From Cotesia glomerata (taxonomy: Eukaryota > Arthropoda > Insecta > Hymenoptera > Braconidae): a stretch of DNA of 64,000 nucleotides. Positions 13,588 through 26,200 of this stretch are shown in pieces. The notes under the pieces are model-generated. The model made no database searches and was not told the DNA's origin. It worked only from the letters and a program-made list of their open reading frames with translations. Position 1 is the stretch's first letter. Every line of letters starts with the position of its first letter. The stretch is taken from positions 20,735,904 to 20,799,903 of the forward strand of contig NC_058163.1 in NCBI RefSeq assembly GCF_020080835.1, in the 5' to 3' direction. The translations under genes were made by a program, and so were the position numbers.

Positions 13588-14310
13588 TACGACTCTGTTA
13601 CTTTTTTGACATTTATCAGTGCTAAAAATTTCCAAGAGTTTATATTACCAATAATAATTAAATTTAATAGTAAATTAAATAAATAAATATATAATTTTAC
13701 TTTTTGTGATGGATGATTTTTTTTGTTGATGATTAATACCCATATTTGATCATATAATTTTTTAACTGCTGAATAAACAAAGGTTGCTTGTCACTGTAAA
13801 GTTTTGCGATTAATTGATTTTGCTAGTCGTGATTATTAAAATATTAATATTCGACTAAAGATTTGTTTTATTATTTTTATACTTACGGCAAATGTTTTTT
13901 GGACGTTTTTTGAGCACTGGCAGAAAAAAAAATATTATTTAAAATATAAAAAAAATTTTTGGCATGAAGAATTAAAAAATTTTACAAATCACTAAATAAA
14001 TGTCATCTGAACCTCTAATGTCAAAATTTTCAGGTTAGAAATTTTTATCTTTCAAAACTTACTTGTCATATGATGGTAAGTTAGAAATTTTATTTTAACT
14101 CGAAAAAAAAATAATAATAATAATAATTGTAATAATAAAGAAAAGTATTTTATTTTATTTATATTTTTTTATTTATGCAAAAAATATGACACTGAAGTTA
14201 ACAATAGAAATTTTTTATAACCATAAATTTAGCTGTCACAATTTTTTTATTTTTTTTTTTTAAATTTGTTCCAAAAAAATCCCATTTTTCAATTAGATAT
14301 ATAATTTGAA
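13588..14310. other. Upstream region of the RCC1 gene
   Basis: This should hold the RCC1-gene promoter and 5' UTR. I could not pick a TATA box or initiator with confidence. Degenerate copies of the common ~200-bp AT-rich MITE occur around 13990-14290. Confidence 0.4.
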
Positions 14311-14319
14311 AATTTATCA

Positions 14320-15900
14320 AATATAAATATAGACATTGGATAAAATAAAATGAACTGAATTCAGACAAGTCAGTAAAAAGACATTTGAATATTTATATTT
14401 TTTAAAATATTGACAGCTATTAATATGCGAATTCTCAAACAATAAACATCTATAAATTAATATAGACTAGCAAATTTAGAAACCCGTAATTTTAGACATC
14501 TGTAAATTTTGATTTATATAAATTCATATATTAAAACAAAAATACAATTAAATATATAATTGCTTGCAATTCATGAGTTAATAAAAAATTAAAACAAAAC
14601 TTCTATAATGCTCGAGAGCCCTCGACCACAACCCTTGGATGTTTACGGAGTCAGTTCTCCAGAAGGTTGCGGATCAGGCAGCGGCGAAATTCTCCGTGCT
14701 CCAAAAAATAACCTAGACAATTTTTAAATAGCGAGTGTCGTGTTTACCAGAGTAAGCTACTCATGGTGGTTTACAGAGACGGTTCTCCAGGAGGTCGCGG
14801 ATCAGGCAGCGGCGAGATTCCCCACGCTCCAAAAAATAACCTAGACAATTTTTAAATTACGAGTGTTGTATTTATCAGAGTTAGCTATACTCATGGAGGT
14901 TTACGGAGTCGGTTCTCCAGGAGGTCGCGGATTAGACAACGGCGAGATTCCCTGCGCTTCAAAAAATAACCTAGGCAATTTTTAAATATTGAATGTCGTG
15001 TTTATTAAAGTTAACTATACTCATGGAGGTTTCTCGTCCCCCAGGAAGTTGTGGATCAGGCAGCGGATGAATTCTTTGTACTGCAAAAAATAACCTACAT
15101 ATTTTTTAATTAAATATAAAAATTTATTCACAGTTTTGAATCTTCATACACATGTCAATTTCTCAAATGGTTATTTTATTTTTCTGTTTCTGCTTTATTT
15201 TATAAAATTCTTTGTTGACAGTCAAAATCAAGCGTCTACGACGTAAGAAAAAATTGTGATCAAATATTTAAAAAAATAATATTAAAAATAAAATTATAAC
15301 ACAATGCAAAATTTTAGGGAACATATACAACGTCAGTCTGAAGAAATAAATACGCTATTTTAAAAATGTCCAAGTTATTTTTTGGATCTCGGGGAATTCT
15401 GCTGCTGCTTAATCCGCAACCTCCTAGAAAAACCGACTCCGTAAACCTCCATGAGTAGCTAAATCTGATAAACCCGACACTCGCTATTAAAAAATTGTCT
15501 AGATTATTTTTTGAAGCGTGGGGAATTCCGCCGCTGCCTGATCCGTGATCTCCTGGAGAACCGGCTCCGTAAACATCCAAGGGTTGTGGTCTAGTGCTCC
15601 CGAGCATCATAAAAGTTTTGTTTTAATTTTTTATTAGCTCGTAAATTGCAAGCAATTAAATGTTTAATTGTATTTTTATTTTAATTAATAAATTTATGTA
15701 AATCAAAATTTACAGATGTCTAAAATTACGGGTTTCTAAATTTGCTAGTCTATATTTATAGAAGTCTATTGTTTAAGAATTCGTATATTAATAAATGTAA
15801 ATATTTTTATAAATATAAATATTCAAATGTTTTTTTACTGACTTCTCTGAATTCAGTTCATTTTATTATATTCAATGTCTATGTTTATGTTTGATAAATT
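14320..15900. mobile_element. Foldback element with ~130-bp tandem units in its arms
   Basis: The left arm (about 14320-14700) and right arm (about 15500-15900) are inverted copies of each other. Both contain the CTTGGATGTTTACGGAG junction and the flanking AT-rich block with GAACTGAATTCAG. In the left arm a GC-richer unit recurs at 14641, 14769, 14899 and 15029 (spacing 128, 130 and 130 bp). Two more units face the other way at about 15360-15570. The symmetry suggests a foldback (FB-like) element or an inverted duplication. No transposase is present. Confidence 0.65.
14641..15110 (+). repeat. Tandem array of four 128-130-bp units
   Basis: Each unit begins at or near GTTTACGGAGTCGGTTCTCC, carries GGATCAGGCAGCGGCGA and ends with CCAAAAAATAACCTAGAC plus an AT-rich tail. 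The fourth unit is more diverged. The array is noticeably richer in GC than its surroundings. Confidence 0.8.
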
Positions 15901-17257
15901 TTTAAATCATTCAATTTTATTGTTGTCTGTTCTTTTCAATATTATAAATTTACTATTATTTATTTTGTAAAGTGTGTAATTATTTTAATTACTAATATTT
16001 TTAATTTCTATTTTAATTGTGATTGATATTTTGAGTCATTTATTTTCAGTGCATTATTTTTTCAGTTTTGTTTAAATTGATGCTTATAAAGATTTTCCTT
16101 TTATTGATTTCTTTACTTACAGATGTCGAAATTTTGATTTTTCTATTTTGCCATAAAATTTTTAACCGGTATGAATCAATGACGCGCACTGTACTTCACT
16201 ATCATAAAAATTTATAAAAAAAAAAATAAATAATATTCGATTGGTTTTTTAAGTTTATTTATCTTTGTTAGTACAGTCGAATTTTTTACAATATTTTAGT
16301 TAATAAATAAAGTGTAAAACTGAGCAATTTTAATCAAAAAAATTTTAATTGGCACAAATCGGTTTTAATTTAATAAATATTAAAATTATTTGGTTAAATG
16401 GCAGTCACTTGGTCCAAATAAGTTTTTTTTTTAAATCCAAAAAGCTTAGTTATAAAAATAAAAACCAATGCCTCTATTACAATACAATACAATAAAAAAA
16501 AAAAATAATCGTATTGTAGCGTAAAATATTTATTTTATTTGTACGAAAAATATAATCTCGTTTATTTAAACTTATTTATTAAGTAATAATTTACTTAATC
16601 TTATTCACTCGAGCGGGCTTTTAAAAAATTATTACTTATATTTGTTTGACATACATAAATGCATTATCACTATCATAAAATAATTATCATTTTAATTATG
16701 ATTGTAACTAATAATAGTAATTAAATTTAATTATACGTATCGCTAAAATGCAATATGTACACTGTGATTATAAATTTATAAACATTAAAATTCACAAGAT
16801 ATAAAATTTTAATTTATGTTATTTGTCATTAATCATTTTTAAATATTAATTTACGAAATAAATTTCTAAAGTGAATTTTTAATAAGAAATTTTGTGCGTT
16901 TAAATAAAACTTAACACAAACGTAGAAATTAAAAGTAAATCTAAGGTATAAAAATAATAACAATTTACAGTATCTGTGTCAATGTACATAATGAATATAA
17001 AACATTAGATGATTAATCGGCCGTCACAAAATGTACAAAATATCGTAGGCCATTTTTCTTTTTATAGTCAAAAGAAGTAACTTCATCGTTCTTAATATTA
17101 TTTAACAAATAGCATTAAATAAAACATAATGCTAGTAATTTTTTTTTTGTTTAAAATTAATAAACAATTAATTACCACCGTCCAAATTAATAATCCTCTT
17201 CATAATAATTACTATTACATCACAGTTTTGTTTTATTTAACATGATCTGGTTTCTTG
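15901..17257. other. Intergenic / dia 3' UTR region
   Basis: AT-rich sequence downstream of the diaphanous stop codon at 17258-17260. Part of it is probably dia 3' UTR. No ORF or repeat with defined ends was recognised. Confidence 0.4.
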
Positions 17258-20200
17258 CTACGCTGAGCTCAATAATTCTCTGTAAAAAATTTAATCATAA
17301 ATATTTATCCTCTAATATAATAATATAGTCTTAATATTTTGCTTTGTCATAAAAAAGTTTTTAAATTTAAATAAATATTTACGTTGATAATTCTCTGCCA
17401 ATCAGTCCAGTACCAACGAGTCCAGTTCTTGAACGGCTTCTATTCAATTGCGCTCGTCTCTCTGCTGTAATTTTAAATTAGTTATTATTTATAAATTAAT
17501 CCCCCAATCTTAGATAAATAATTATAGGTATTTAGTTATGAAAAAAAGAAAAATTAGTGAGAAAGAAATGTTCTATTGAAAATAAAAGTACAATTTGAAA
17601 ATACAGTGTTTAAAAAAATACAAAATTATTACAGAAAAGCGCAAGCATTTATAGATTTAGCAAAAAAAAAAAAGCTTTTATAAATTATTTACATTAAAAG
17701 CAGAAAATTATATACAATTAAAAAAAGTTAAAAAAATTACAGCATTAAATAAAATAAGCTCAATTATTGGGTTTGTTTATTTAATGATTCCGAATAACTA
17801 TTAATTTGCTTCACGATATCTTTGACCGAGACAATAACTTCAGAGTCACTCGCTCTCAATTTATTGTACTTGATAAGTGATACATCGGAAGAATTATTAG
17901 GCTGCCAGAACTTTTTCCACCTTTTGCCGTCTGAATGATTCATCGAAGGCACACATTTGTCGGGTTTAGATTTCTGAGACCCAACAGAATCCTCAGCGCT
18001 CAAAAAAACATCATCATCAATTTCAAAGTTGTCATCAGAGCCTCTAGATAAATTAAAATAACTTTTAGATCTGACGCTAGTATTTACACTCAGCCTTCTT
18101 GGACTGCCACAAGACTTAGTGACTTTGGGAGTTAAATAATTATCAACATCCGGTATCGATAAATTTAAATCAATAGGACTGGCGAGAGTCAAGTAACTGT
18201 TCAAACTTCTTGGTTTGTCTTTGAACTTGTAATTTCTTTTACTGTACCTTCCGACACTGGACCGTGATCTAACGCGGTTGAGTTTGGTCGCTGACAATGA
18301 AACGGGACTTTTTTTACCGGGTGTTACTCTACGAGCCTCATTCACCAAAGTCTCTTTGTACAATGAAAAGTATTTATTTCTCGTCTCGGCATTTATCGGT
18401 ACGTATTTACTCCGATGAATTTCTTCGCTTCTCTTTAACTCAATACGCATTTTCAGTTCATTAATCACCGAGTCATACGGAGTGTGAGTGCCTTGCTCAT
18501 GTGTACCATTAGATTCAATAACTTGATCATTGATTAAAATCTTGGGAATATGTCTGTTGACATTTGATGAACCTTTACCAACTGGTTCAATCGCTGCTGA
18601 TACATTAATATTATTTTTATTATTATTATTACTATCTTTCTTTGTTCTTCTGATTTTAAAATGCTTTCGAATATTACTATACCCTAAGTTGGATCTTTTA
18701 GGCGTAATTCCAAAAACAGGCGATAGTAAATCTGGTCTCACACCTGGAGATTTAGCTGACTTATTTTTACTCCGTAATTTTTTGAATTTACTGATCCGCT
18801 GGAAAAACTTGTCGGGTTTTGGAGTCCGCATAGCCTTTAAAAGTAAATTATTCCTCTTCTGCTCGTTATCATTTGGCGTCGTGAAGCAATTAGTTAATAC
18901 CGGAGCCTCCATTGGCGACGAATTAATGTTAATATTTATATTATGATTATGATTACTGACAAAAGCGTTAGGATTAGTGACAGAAGGGGGAAAAGTGTTA
19001 TTTATCAACTCAGAGGAAAATTCTCTAGAATTGCTACGACTCCACCATAAAATTTTTTTTCTAAGAGACTTAGACTTACCACCAGCGACTCGTGTTTGTC
19101 GTTTGCGTCGCTGATCGGGTCGACTGAACGCCGATCCAGTTTGCAGTGCCTCCATCAAACTATCCATTACTCCCTCCTGGGTTTCGTGGGCGTTCATATC
19201 AACTAGAGCACGTTTTCGAGCAGCACGAGCTGCCCGTTCGACCTCGGCTTTCTCTCGAGCCTCACGAGCGCGCCTCTGCTTCTCCTCGCCCTCGCGCATC
19301 TTCACGATTTCCTTTTGTGCTTGCTGAAATTAATTAATTGGTAAATTAATTAAAAAACACTTTAGCTAATTAATTTTAACTTTAATTTTAATCAAATAAA
19401 TAGTAAATACCCCAAAGTCGTCCTTGAATTTTTTTATGTCTCCGAAGAACTCCTCGATGGTGTACTTCTGTTTGTCGAACGCGAAGAATTCGGAAATATC
19501 CGTATAAAGAGTGTCCATATTTTTGAACATATTCTGCATTACTTCGTAAGATTCACGGGCTTTTTTGGCAAACGGTGACATTATTTCCGCGAATCTGTCA
19601 ATGTCACTCTGAGGAATCTTCGAGTTGGTGAGATCTTGCTCCAAGTTTCTGATATTCGCATCCATTTGTCTCAAAGTACGCTGTATGTTCTCCAAGGATA
19701 CACGACTGGCTCTATCAACGTGGGGCAATTCTTCAGCGAAGCTTAGACACTCAGGGAACTTTCTCTCAATTGTGTCTACCAGATAATGCATCAGTGTTTC
19801 TTTGTTTTCGATGTCTTTCGTGCTGGTTAACTGAAAAAATTACCATACATTTAGAATATCTAATTGGTTAGTAATAAAATTTTTATTTCAAGAGAAAGGA
19901 AATATTTATTTTATTGAAAATAATTTTTTAATCTATATTATTAAGAGAATAAGAAAAATTTTATCTCCAGGATAGTTATATGATAAAATCGGTTTTTTTA
20001 ATGAAATTTAGTGTCATTGTAAAGGTCTTGACTTTAATTTGTACCTTTTCAAGGTTTCATATCATTCTCATCGATAATAAATTTATTATGATAAGTATTT
20101 AAGTTGCATTTGAAAATGCTCTATGTTTAATAATACCATTAGGTGATAAGATACAATAATACTTTTAATATTTCTTAATTATTGATATTTTTAAAGATAT

Positions 20201-23200
20201 AAGCTTATTGCGATGTTACACTCATCGAGACTTTTTGTTTGAGTACCCACATGAAATTTTTCATATATTTTATATATGTGATATTTGTGAAATATATAAA
20301 ATATATAAATTATACATATGTATATATGAAAAATATATCAAAATGCATGTGGGCACTCAAATGGAAGCTCTTGATGAGTGTAACGTCGGAATGAGCTTAT
20401 ATCTTCAAAAACGTCAATAGTTAAGAAAGTACAGTGCAATTTAACAAAAGTCATTATTTAATAAAGTAAAATTTTAATTTTTTTTTAGTTCATAAGTCAC
20501 GGCAGTCACATAGTGACTGCAAGATTGCTAATGAATAAATAAATAAACTAGATTTAAAATAAAATAATTATTATATTTACCTTGGTAAGAAAACTAATTT
20601 CAAATCCAAACGCACCACCATTTTTAGATCCAGAGTTCATGTAATTACCAAGCAAAAGAATAAGCTCGAGAATTCTCGCAAACTTTTTACTATTCTTAAC
20701 TTCCTCGCAAGCGGCAGTTCCAGCAACAACGTCAGGCTTGACATCAGCCACCAGCTCTTCGTACCGCAACATAAAACTCAAAGATCTCAATCTCGGAAGC
20801 AATCTCTTTATCGTAGAAATTGTAACGCAAAATTGTTCAGCTTCTGTAAGGTCATCGTACTGGTCTTTATACTGTTGCAGCTTGGTCAGCTGATCTGGAG
20901 GTGGCAGGTACTGAATCAGTCCCTGGAGTACGTTGTCATTGATAACCGGGCCCTCACATTTAAGCAAGCAACTCTTAACTTCCTCGTAGGACATGTGTTT
21001 GAGCGTACCACTAAGCAAAATACAAATATTTTGGGCAGACTTTCCATCAAGTACCTTAAAGTCTTTTATTTTCTTAGCTGGAGCGGATTTATCTACCACA
21101 TCATCTATCTTCTTGCTCGCCGGCTTGGAGGAGAACTTCTGCGCCAATCCATTCAAAATTTCCGGACTCGCGAGTTTGTCTTCCTGAACTTTGACCCAGA
21201 AGGACTTCTCGGTCATTTTTTGAGGCAAAATAGCTTTCCAGTTGGCTCGCTTCAGAGGACCATCGACTTCCCACTTCTTCTTGGGCTTGAGACCGTGCGG
21301 AAGAACTTCAACGGCGTTCATCATCGGCGGCCTAGGACCTCCCATCATCGGAGGAGGTGGAGGACCCATTCCCGGCATCGGAGGAGGTGGCGGACCTCCC
21401 ATACCAGGCATAGGCGGTGGAGGTGGGCCTCCCATTCCAGGCATAGGAGGCGGAGGTGGGCCTCCCATGCCCGGCATAGGCGGAGGAGGTGGACCTCCCA
21501 TTCCGGGCATCGGTGGCGGAGGTGGTCCTCCCATACCAGGGATAGGCGGTGGAGGAGGTATTGCCAATTTAGTCGGCTTAGCTCCTCCAGCTTCCAACTC
21601 TTTGATTTTATTCTCCGCGTGAGCAAGCTTCGCTTCGGCTTCTTGTTTACTAGAAATCGCTTCTTCGAGTTTCTGCGACATCTCTACTAATTTTCGCTCT
21701 TCTTCAGCTCGGGATTTTTCCACCAGAGTATCTATAAGCGGTTGGACGTCTATCTGGAATCGCTTGGTCGCGCTGAAGTCAGGATCACACCCTGAGCGAT
21801 GCAAAACAATCTGAGACACACACTCTTCTATAAGCTTGTAATAAGCAGGTCTGACTTGGACGTCATCGCGGATAAACAACAGGTGCTGAAGAATTGAAAG
21901 GAAGTACGGCTCCGCGACTGTTTCCATCACCATGTTCTTAATAACTTCAAAACAATCATTAACGTCGTCCATTTCTAGTCTGACGTTATCGAACCTCTGG
22001 ACAAACTCTTCGTAGTCTTCCTCTTTGTAATCGTTGAAAATCTTTAAATGTCTCGACAAGTCTTCCGAGTCATCGCGCTCTAAAGATTCCAAAATATCTG
22101 CGAACCCTACGCGCATTATTTCATTCCTCAGGTGTAATCGGAAATCGAGCTCTTCAGCGGAAGAAATAATGGAATTTATAAGTTGAAGACATACGACTCT
22201 TAAATTTTCATTTTGCTTGTTCATGAGCCCTTGGACTATTGGTAAAAATCTATCACGACCTTTAAACTCTCCGTTCATAGTTATCGCATCTAAAACCTTT
22301 TTATGGCTGTCGCTGGAAATCAAACAAACAGCTCCCAATAATTTTACTGCCTCGTACATCACCGAGGGCTTGCTGGGCTCCAGTGAACGCGCTACTATTG
22401 TTAGGGCTTCTTGGTGAGCAAGCATCTCTTTTATTCCTACTGTGTTGTTCATTATTGCTTTGAGACATCTTATACACTCGTACTGGATTCTTTCGTACCG
22501 ATTATCACTGTGGAAAGATAAAAATTAATTAGTGATTTATTTTTTTTAATTATTTTATATAAACGTGCAAGGCGATGGCTAAAATAAAAATTTTTAGATT
22601 CTAAAGCAATGCTAAAAAAAAATTTTTTTATATTTTGTAATTAATCTAATTTAATAGTCTTTTATTTACCTATCAAAATGTATAGAGGCACTGCAGAATA
22701 TAGAGTGAATAAAAAATATTATTAGATTGACTTTTGACACGATCTTTTGTATAATATATTGTATGAATTATTGTAACTATAGTACGGTATTGAATTGCTG
22801 AAGAACTTTAATTATAAATAATGTACGTACTTCCGATAACACTCGTTAAGTGTTGCGAGAACTTGTTTAAGTCCCTTGGTGCCAAATTCCTGGACCCAGC
22901 TCAACGGATTGTTTGTCAACGCTATTCTCAGTGACTCGATGCAGCTGTAAATTTTATTTACACTGAGATCTGGTTGCGCGAGATATTGGATGTAATCAGC
23001 TGGTTTGTCAAATTTTGATCTGTTTTCCTGGATACTGCCTTTCATATGCAGCACCAGCATTTCTTTCTTCTTGGCCTCTGGTTGCTGTCTAAGTGGCTCC
23101 TTTTTTTCTTCTGTCAGATTCATGTTCGCCTGCAAGGTTTAATTATTTTTTAAGTAGTTATTTTTTACTAAAGATAATTAATTAATTTATTATTTTTTTT

Positions 23201-26200
23201 TTATTGCTTACCAACATCTTTTCAAAACGATCATTAACAGTTTCTTCATCCATCTTCTCAATAATTGATCTTTGCTGTTCAATTTCATCAAAGTCATCTC
23301 CAGAATGTGGACGGGGCATTGTATTAAATCCTGTACCGCTTCTTACGCCTCCTCCGCGGCCAGATTTTTTTGGTCTTCCGAACCATGTGTCCAGCTAATT
23401 TGAAATTAAACAAAAAAATTTTATTAATTATAATTTAAAAAAATTTTTTTTGCAATAAAATGTCAGTAAAATATTTTATAAAATAATTTTAATAATACTA
23501 AAATTATTTATTACTTTAAACTTCACCAAGATTTTCTAAAGTTCCAATCTATAAATTTTAAAAAAAAATTACTCCATAAAAATCAATAGTTTTTTTTTTT
23601 TTGTTAAAAAATTACAGCTATAAAATAAATTTAACACTATAATTTTTTATAAAAACATCTTTGATTGCTTTTTAAATAAAAATTGTAACGGAAGTTAAAA
23701 GTAACAAAAAATTGACATTAAAATAAAAACAAACTGAGAAGTTAATTTTCTAGTAAACTTTTTACACAACCAGGTGATTGATTACTAGAAGTAAAACATA
23801 AAAAAATCTCTTAAAACAACTCTCAGACCTTATCAATAATAAAAGAAAAAAATAAAAGTCTTTGACAATTGATTGTGTAATCGCAAAAATTTTTCTACCG
23901 ACTGGTAAAGATCATCCAAAGACCTCTATACATTGAGCAACATAAATTCTCTGAATACTTTGAATACAATATTCGCCACTTTCACGCTTTATTATTTAAT
24001 TACTTACAAAAAAAAAAATATAAAAAAGAAAACAATGTTTATTATATAAAATAAAAATCATCGAAGGCTGAAACAATTCACAACTTACCGAAAAAATATT
24101 ACAAACATTACAGCGCATTGTAAATAAAAACAATAAAATAAACTGTGGAATTTATTTAAATTATAACGATGTTATCATGGAAAGTGACATTGGTACTTAT
24201 AAAAAAAAATAAATACTGATAAATTCCTTTCTAGAATAAGTTAATTGATTTAATAATAATTAATAAATAAATAAATAATTCAGATGGCATTTTGAAAGCA
24301 ACACTTTGCTTATTCGGTAGACAATACGACAAGGCGTGATGTGTGACATTAAATAGTCTTTAGTCTATTATCTTTACTGTCGGAATGTACGTGTAATACT
24401 CTGATTAAATAACTGGCGACTAAAAGTTCCATAAAAAAGTATAAGAAATATTTAGTGATAACTGGCGCCGTTAAAAGTAAATTGAGTATTATATATTTTT
24501 CTTTTGATTAGTTTTTCTTATCTAATTTTTCTGTAGCTCCTATTTAACATTAAAAAAATGACACATTTTTATTTTTTAAAAAAAATGACATTGAGAAAAA
24601 TTCCAACTGATTCACACGACCTTGTGCCACAACTCCTCACGGTTTTAAAAATATAAATATTTAAATAAATAAAAACGAACAGTGACGTTATTAAAAAATA
24701 ATTAAAATAAATTTACGTCGTTATTTAATTTAACGAATCGACAGATGTATCATGTTATTTTAACATTCAAATTCAAATAAAATGTGTTTATAGTAGCTCA
24801 CCCATTCAGTAATCATGTTGGACAAATACACGAATTACAAAATTTAAAATACACAGTTAAAAAATTAAAGGCATTTTTTAAAATAATTTTCTAAATTTTC
24901 GTCACTATTATTATTAGGCTGGAATATTTTTATAAGACAACTGGAACTGTAATAATAATTAATATCCATCATTATAATAATTAATATTAATACGCCTGGT
25001 TATTTTTAACAATGACACTCGCACTCATGATCCATTTCCGTATTAAAATTAAAAACGCAACAAAAACAATACATAAATAAATAATTCACTCTAATTTTTA
25101 ATAAAAAAAAACCACACACTAAAAAAATAAATAGCGTACTGCGTAAATGCTCTTCATGTAGACAAAATTACCATATAATTTAATTGATTGGGAATGAGTA
25201 TAAAGAACGAGAACGTTTTAGTTGTGAATCTGAGGTCAGTTCCGCATAGAAGTGAAGTTTAAGAAAGACTGGTTCATGCTCTCGGCTGAGAAAACTCGTT
25301 GGTAAGCGTTTAATTCTCTTTCACTCCCTCCCTCTCTTATGTCTTATTTCTTTTTTTAATATACAGCGAGGTAGAGAGACGTAGGAGTTTCGGTCATCGG
25401 CAACAAGTCGCTGTCAAGACGGTATTTAATTTAATAAATGGCTGTCATGTCTGTGGTCTTGGTGAAAATCGTGTAAGAGATACTTCGACAGTCAACGACC
25501 GGCAATCAGCCACCAATCCACTGTTTCGATCTGTCAATAATCGGGTAATCAGCGGCTAAAAGGATATTAAATTATAATATAACATATCTTTATACTCAAA
25601 CAACTCAGACTTAATAATATCGATGACGTTTAGTCATCAGACATGACGATTAACGGTTCATTTTTTTGTTTTTTTTTTTTTTTTTTTTTTTCAACAATTT
25701 TTTCTCTTGTAAATTTATCTCTCAGAAAATTTTATTTTTATTTTTCATTGAATCTTACTCCTCTCTTAATTTAAGTTCAAAGAGAGTGAGATAAAAAGGA
25801 AGAACGGCAATAAGCAAGACACCGTTTTACTCGGCACGCTGCTGCTTATCAGGAACGAGTTCAGCCGGCCTTAAAACTCCTGTGAATACCTGATGCCGTG
25901 GAATTTATGCCTGATAGCCTTATTACGGGTTTACTTTTCCAGCAACGTTAATAAATCTTCAATTTTAGGTAAAAATAAGAGTTCCAATTGTTTAGACAGC
26001 ATAGGCTTGCTTTCTTGGCTGAATTTTAGTTACGTGTGGCGAAAGTTTGTATTCACAGCTAAGCCAGTTCATGACCCACCAGCGCCTGAGAATTTAAAAG
26101 TAAATAGTTAATTTAAATTAAACATATTAATAATTACTGCTCGAAGAAAATACCGGTATTTAACTCACATTGTTTATGTTCAGGTTGGTGCTAATGGTCC

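Noticed and set aside
20833..21690. 285-codon plus-strand frame opposite dia FH1/FH2
   Set aside because: The Arg/His-rich repeats are the complement of the FH1 proline codons. It is a shadow frame.
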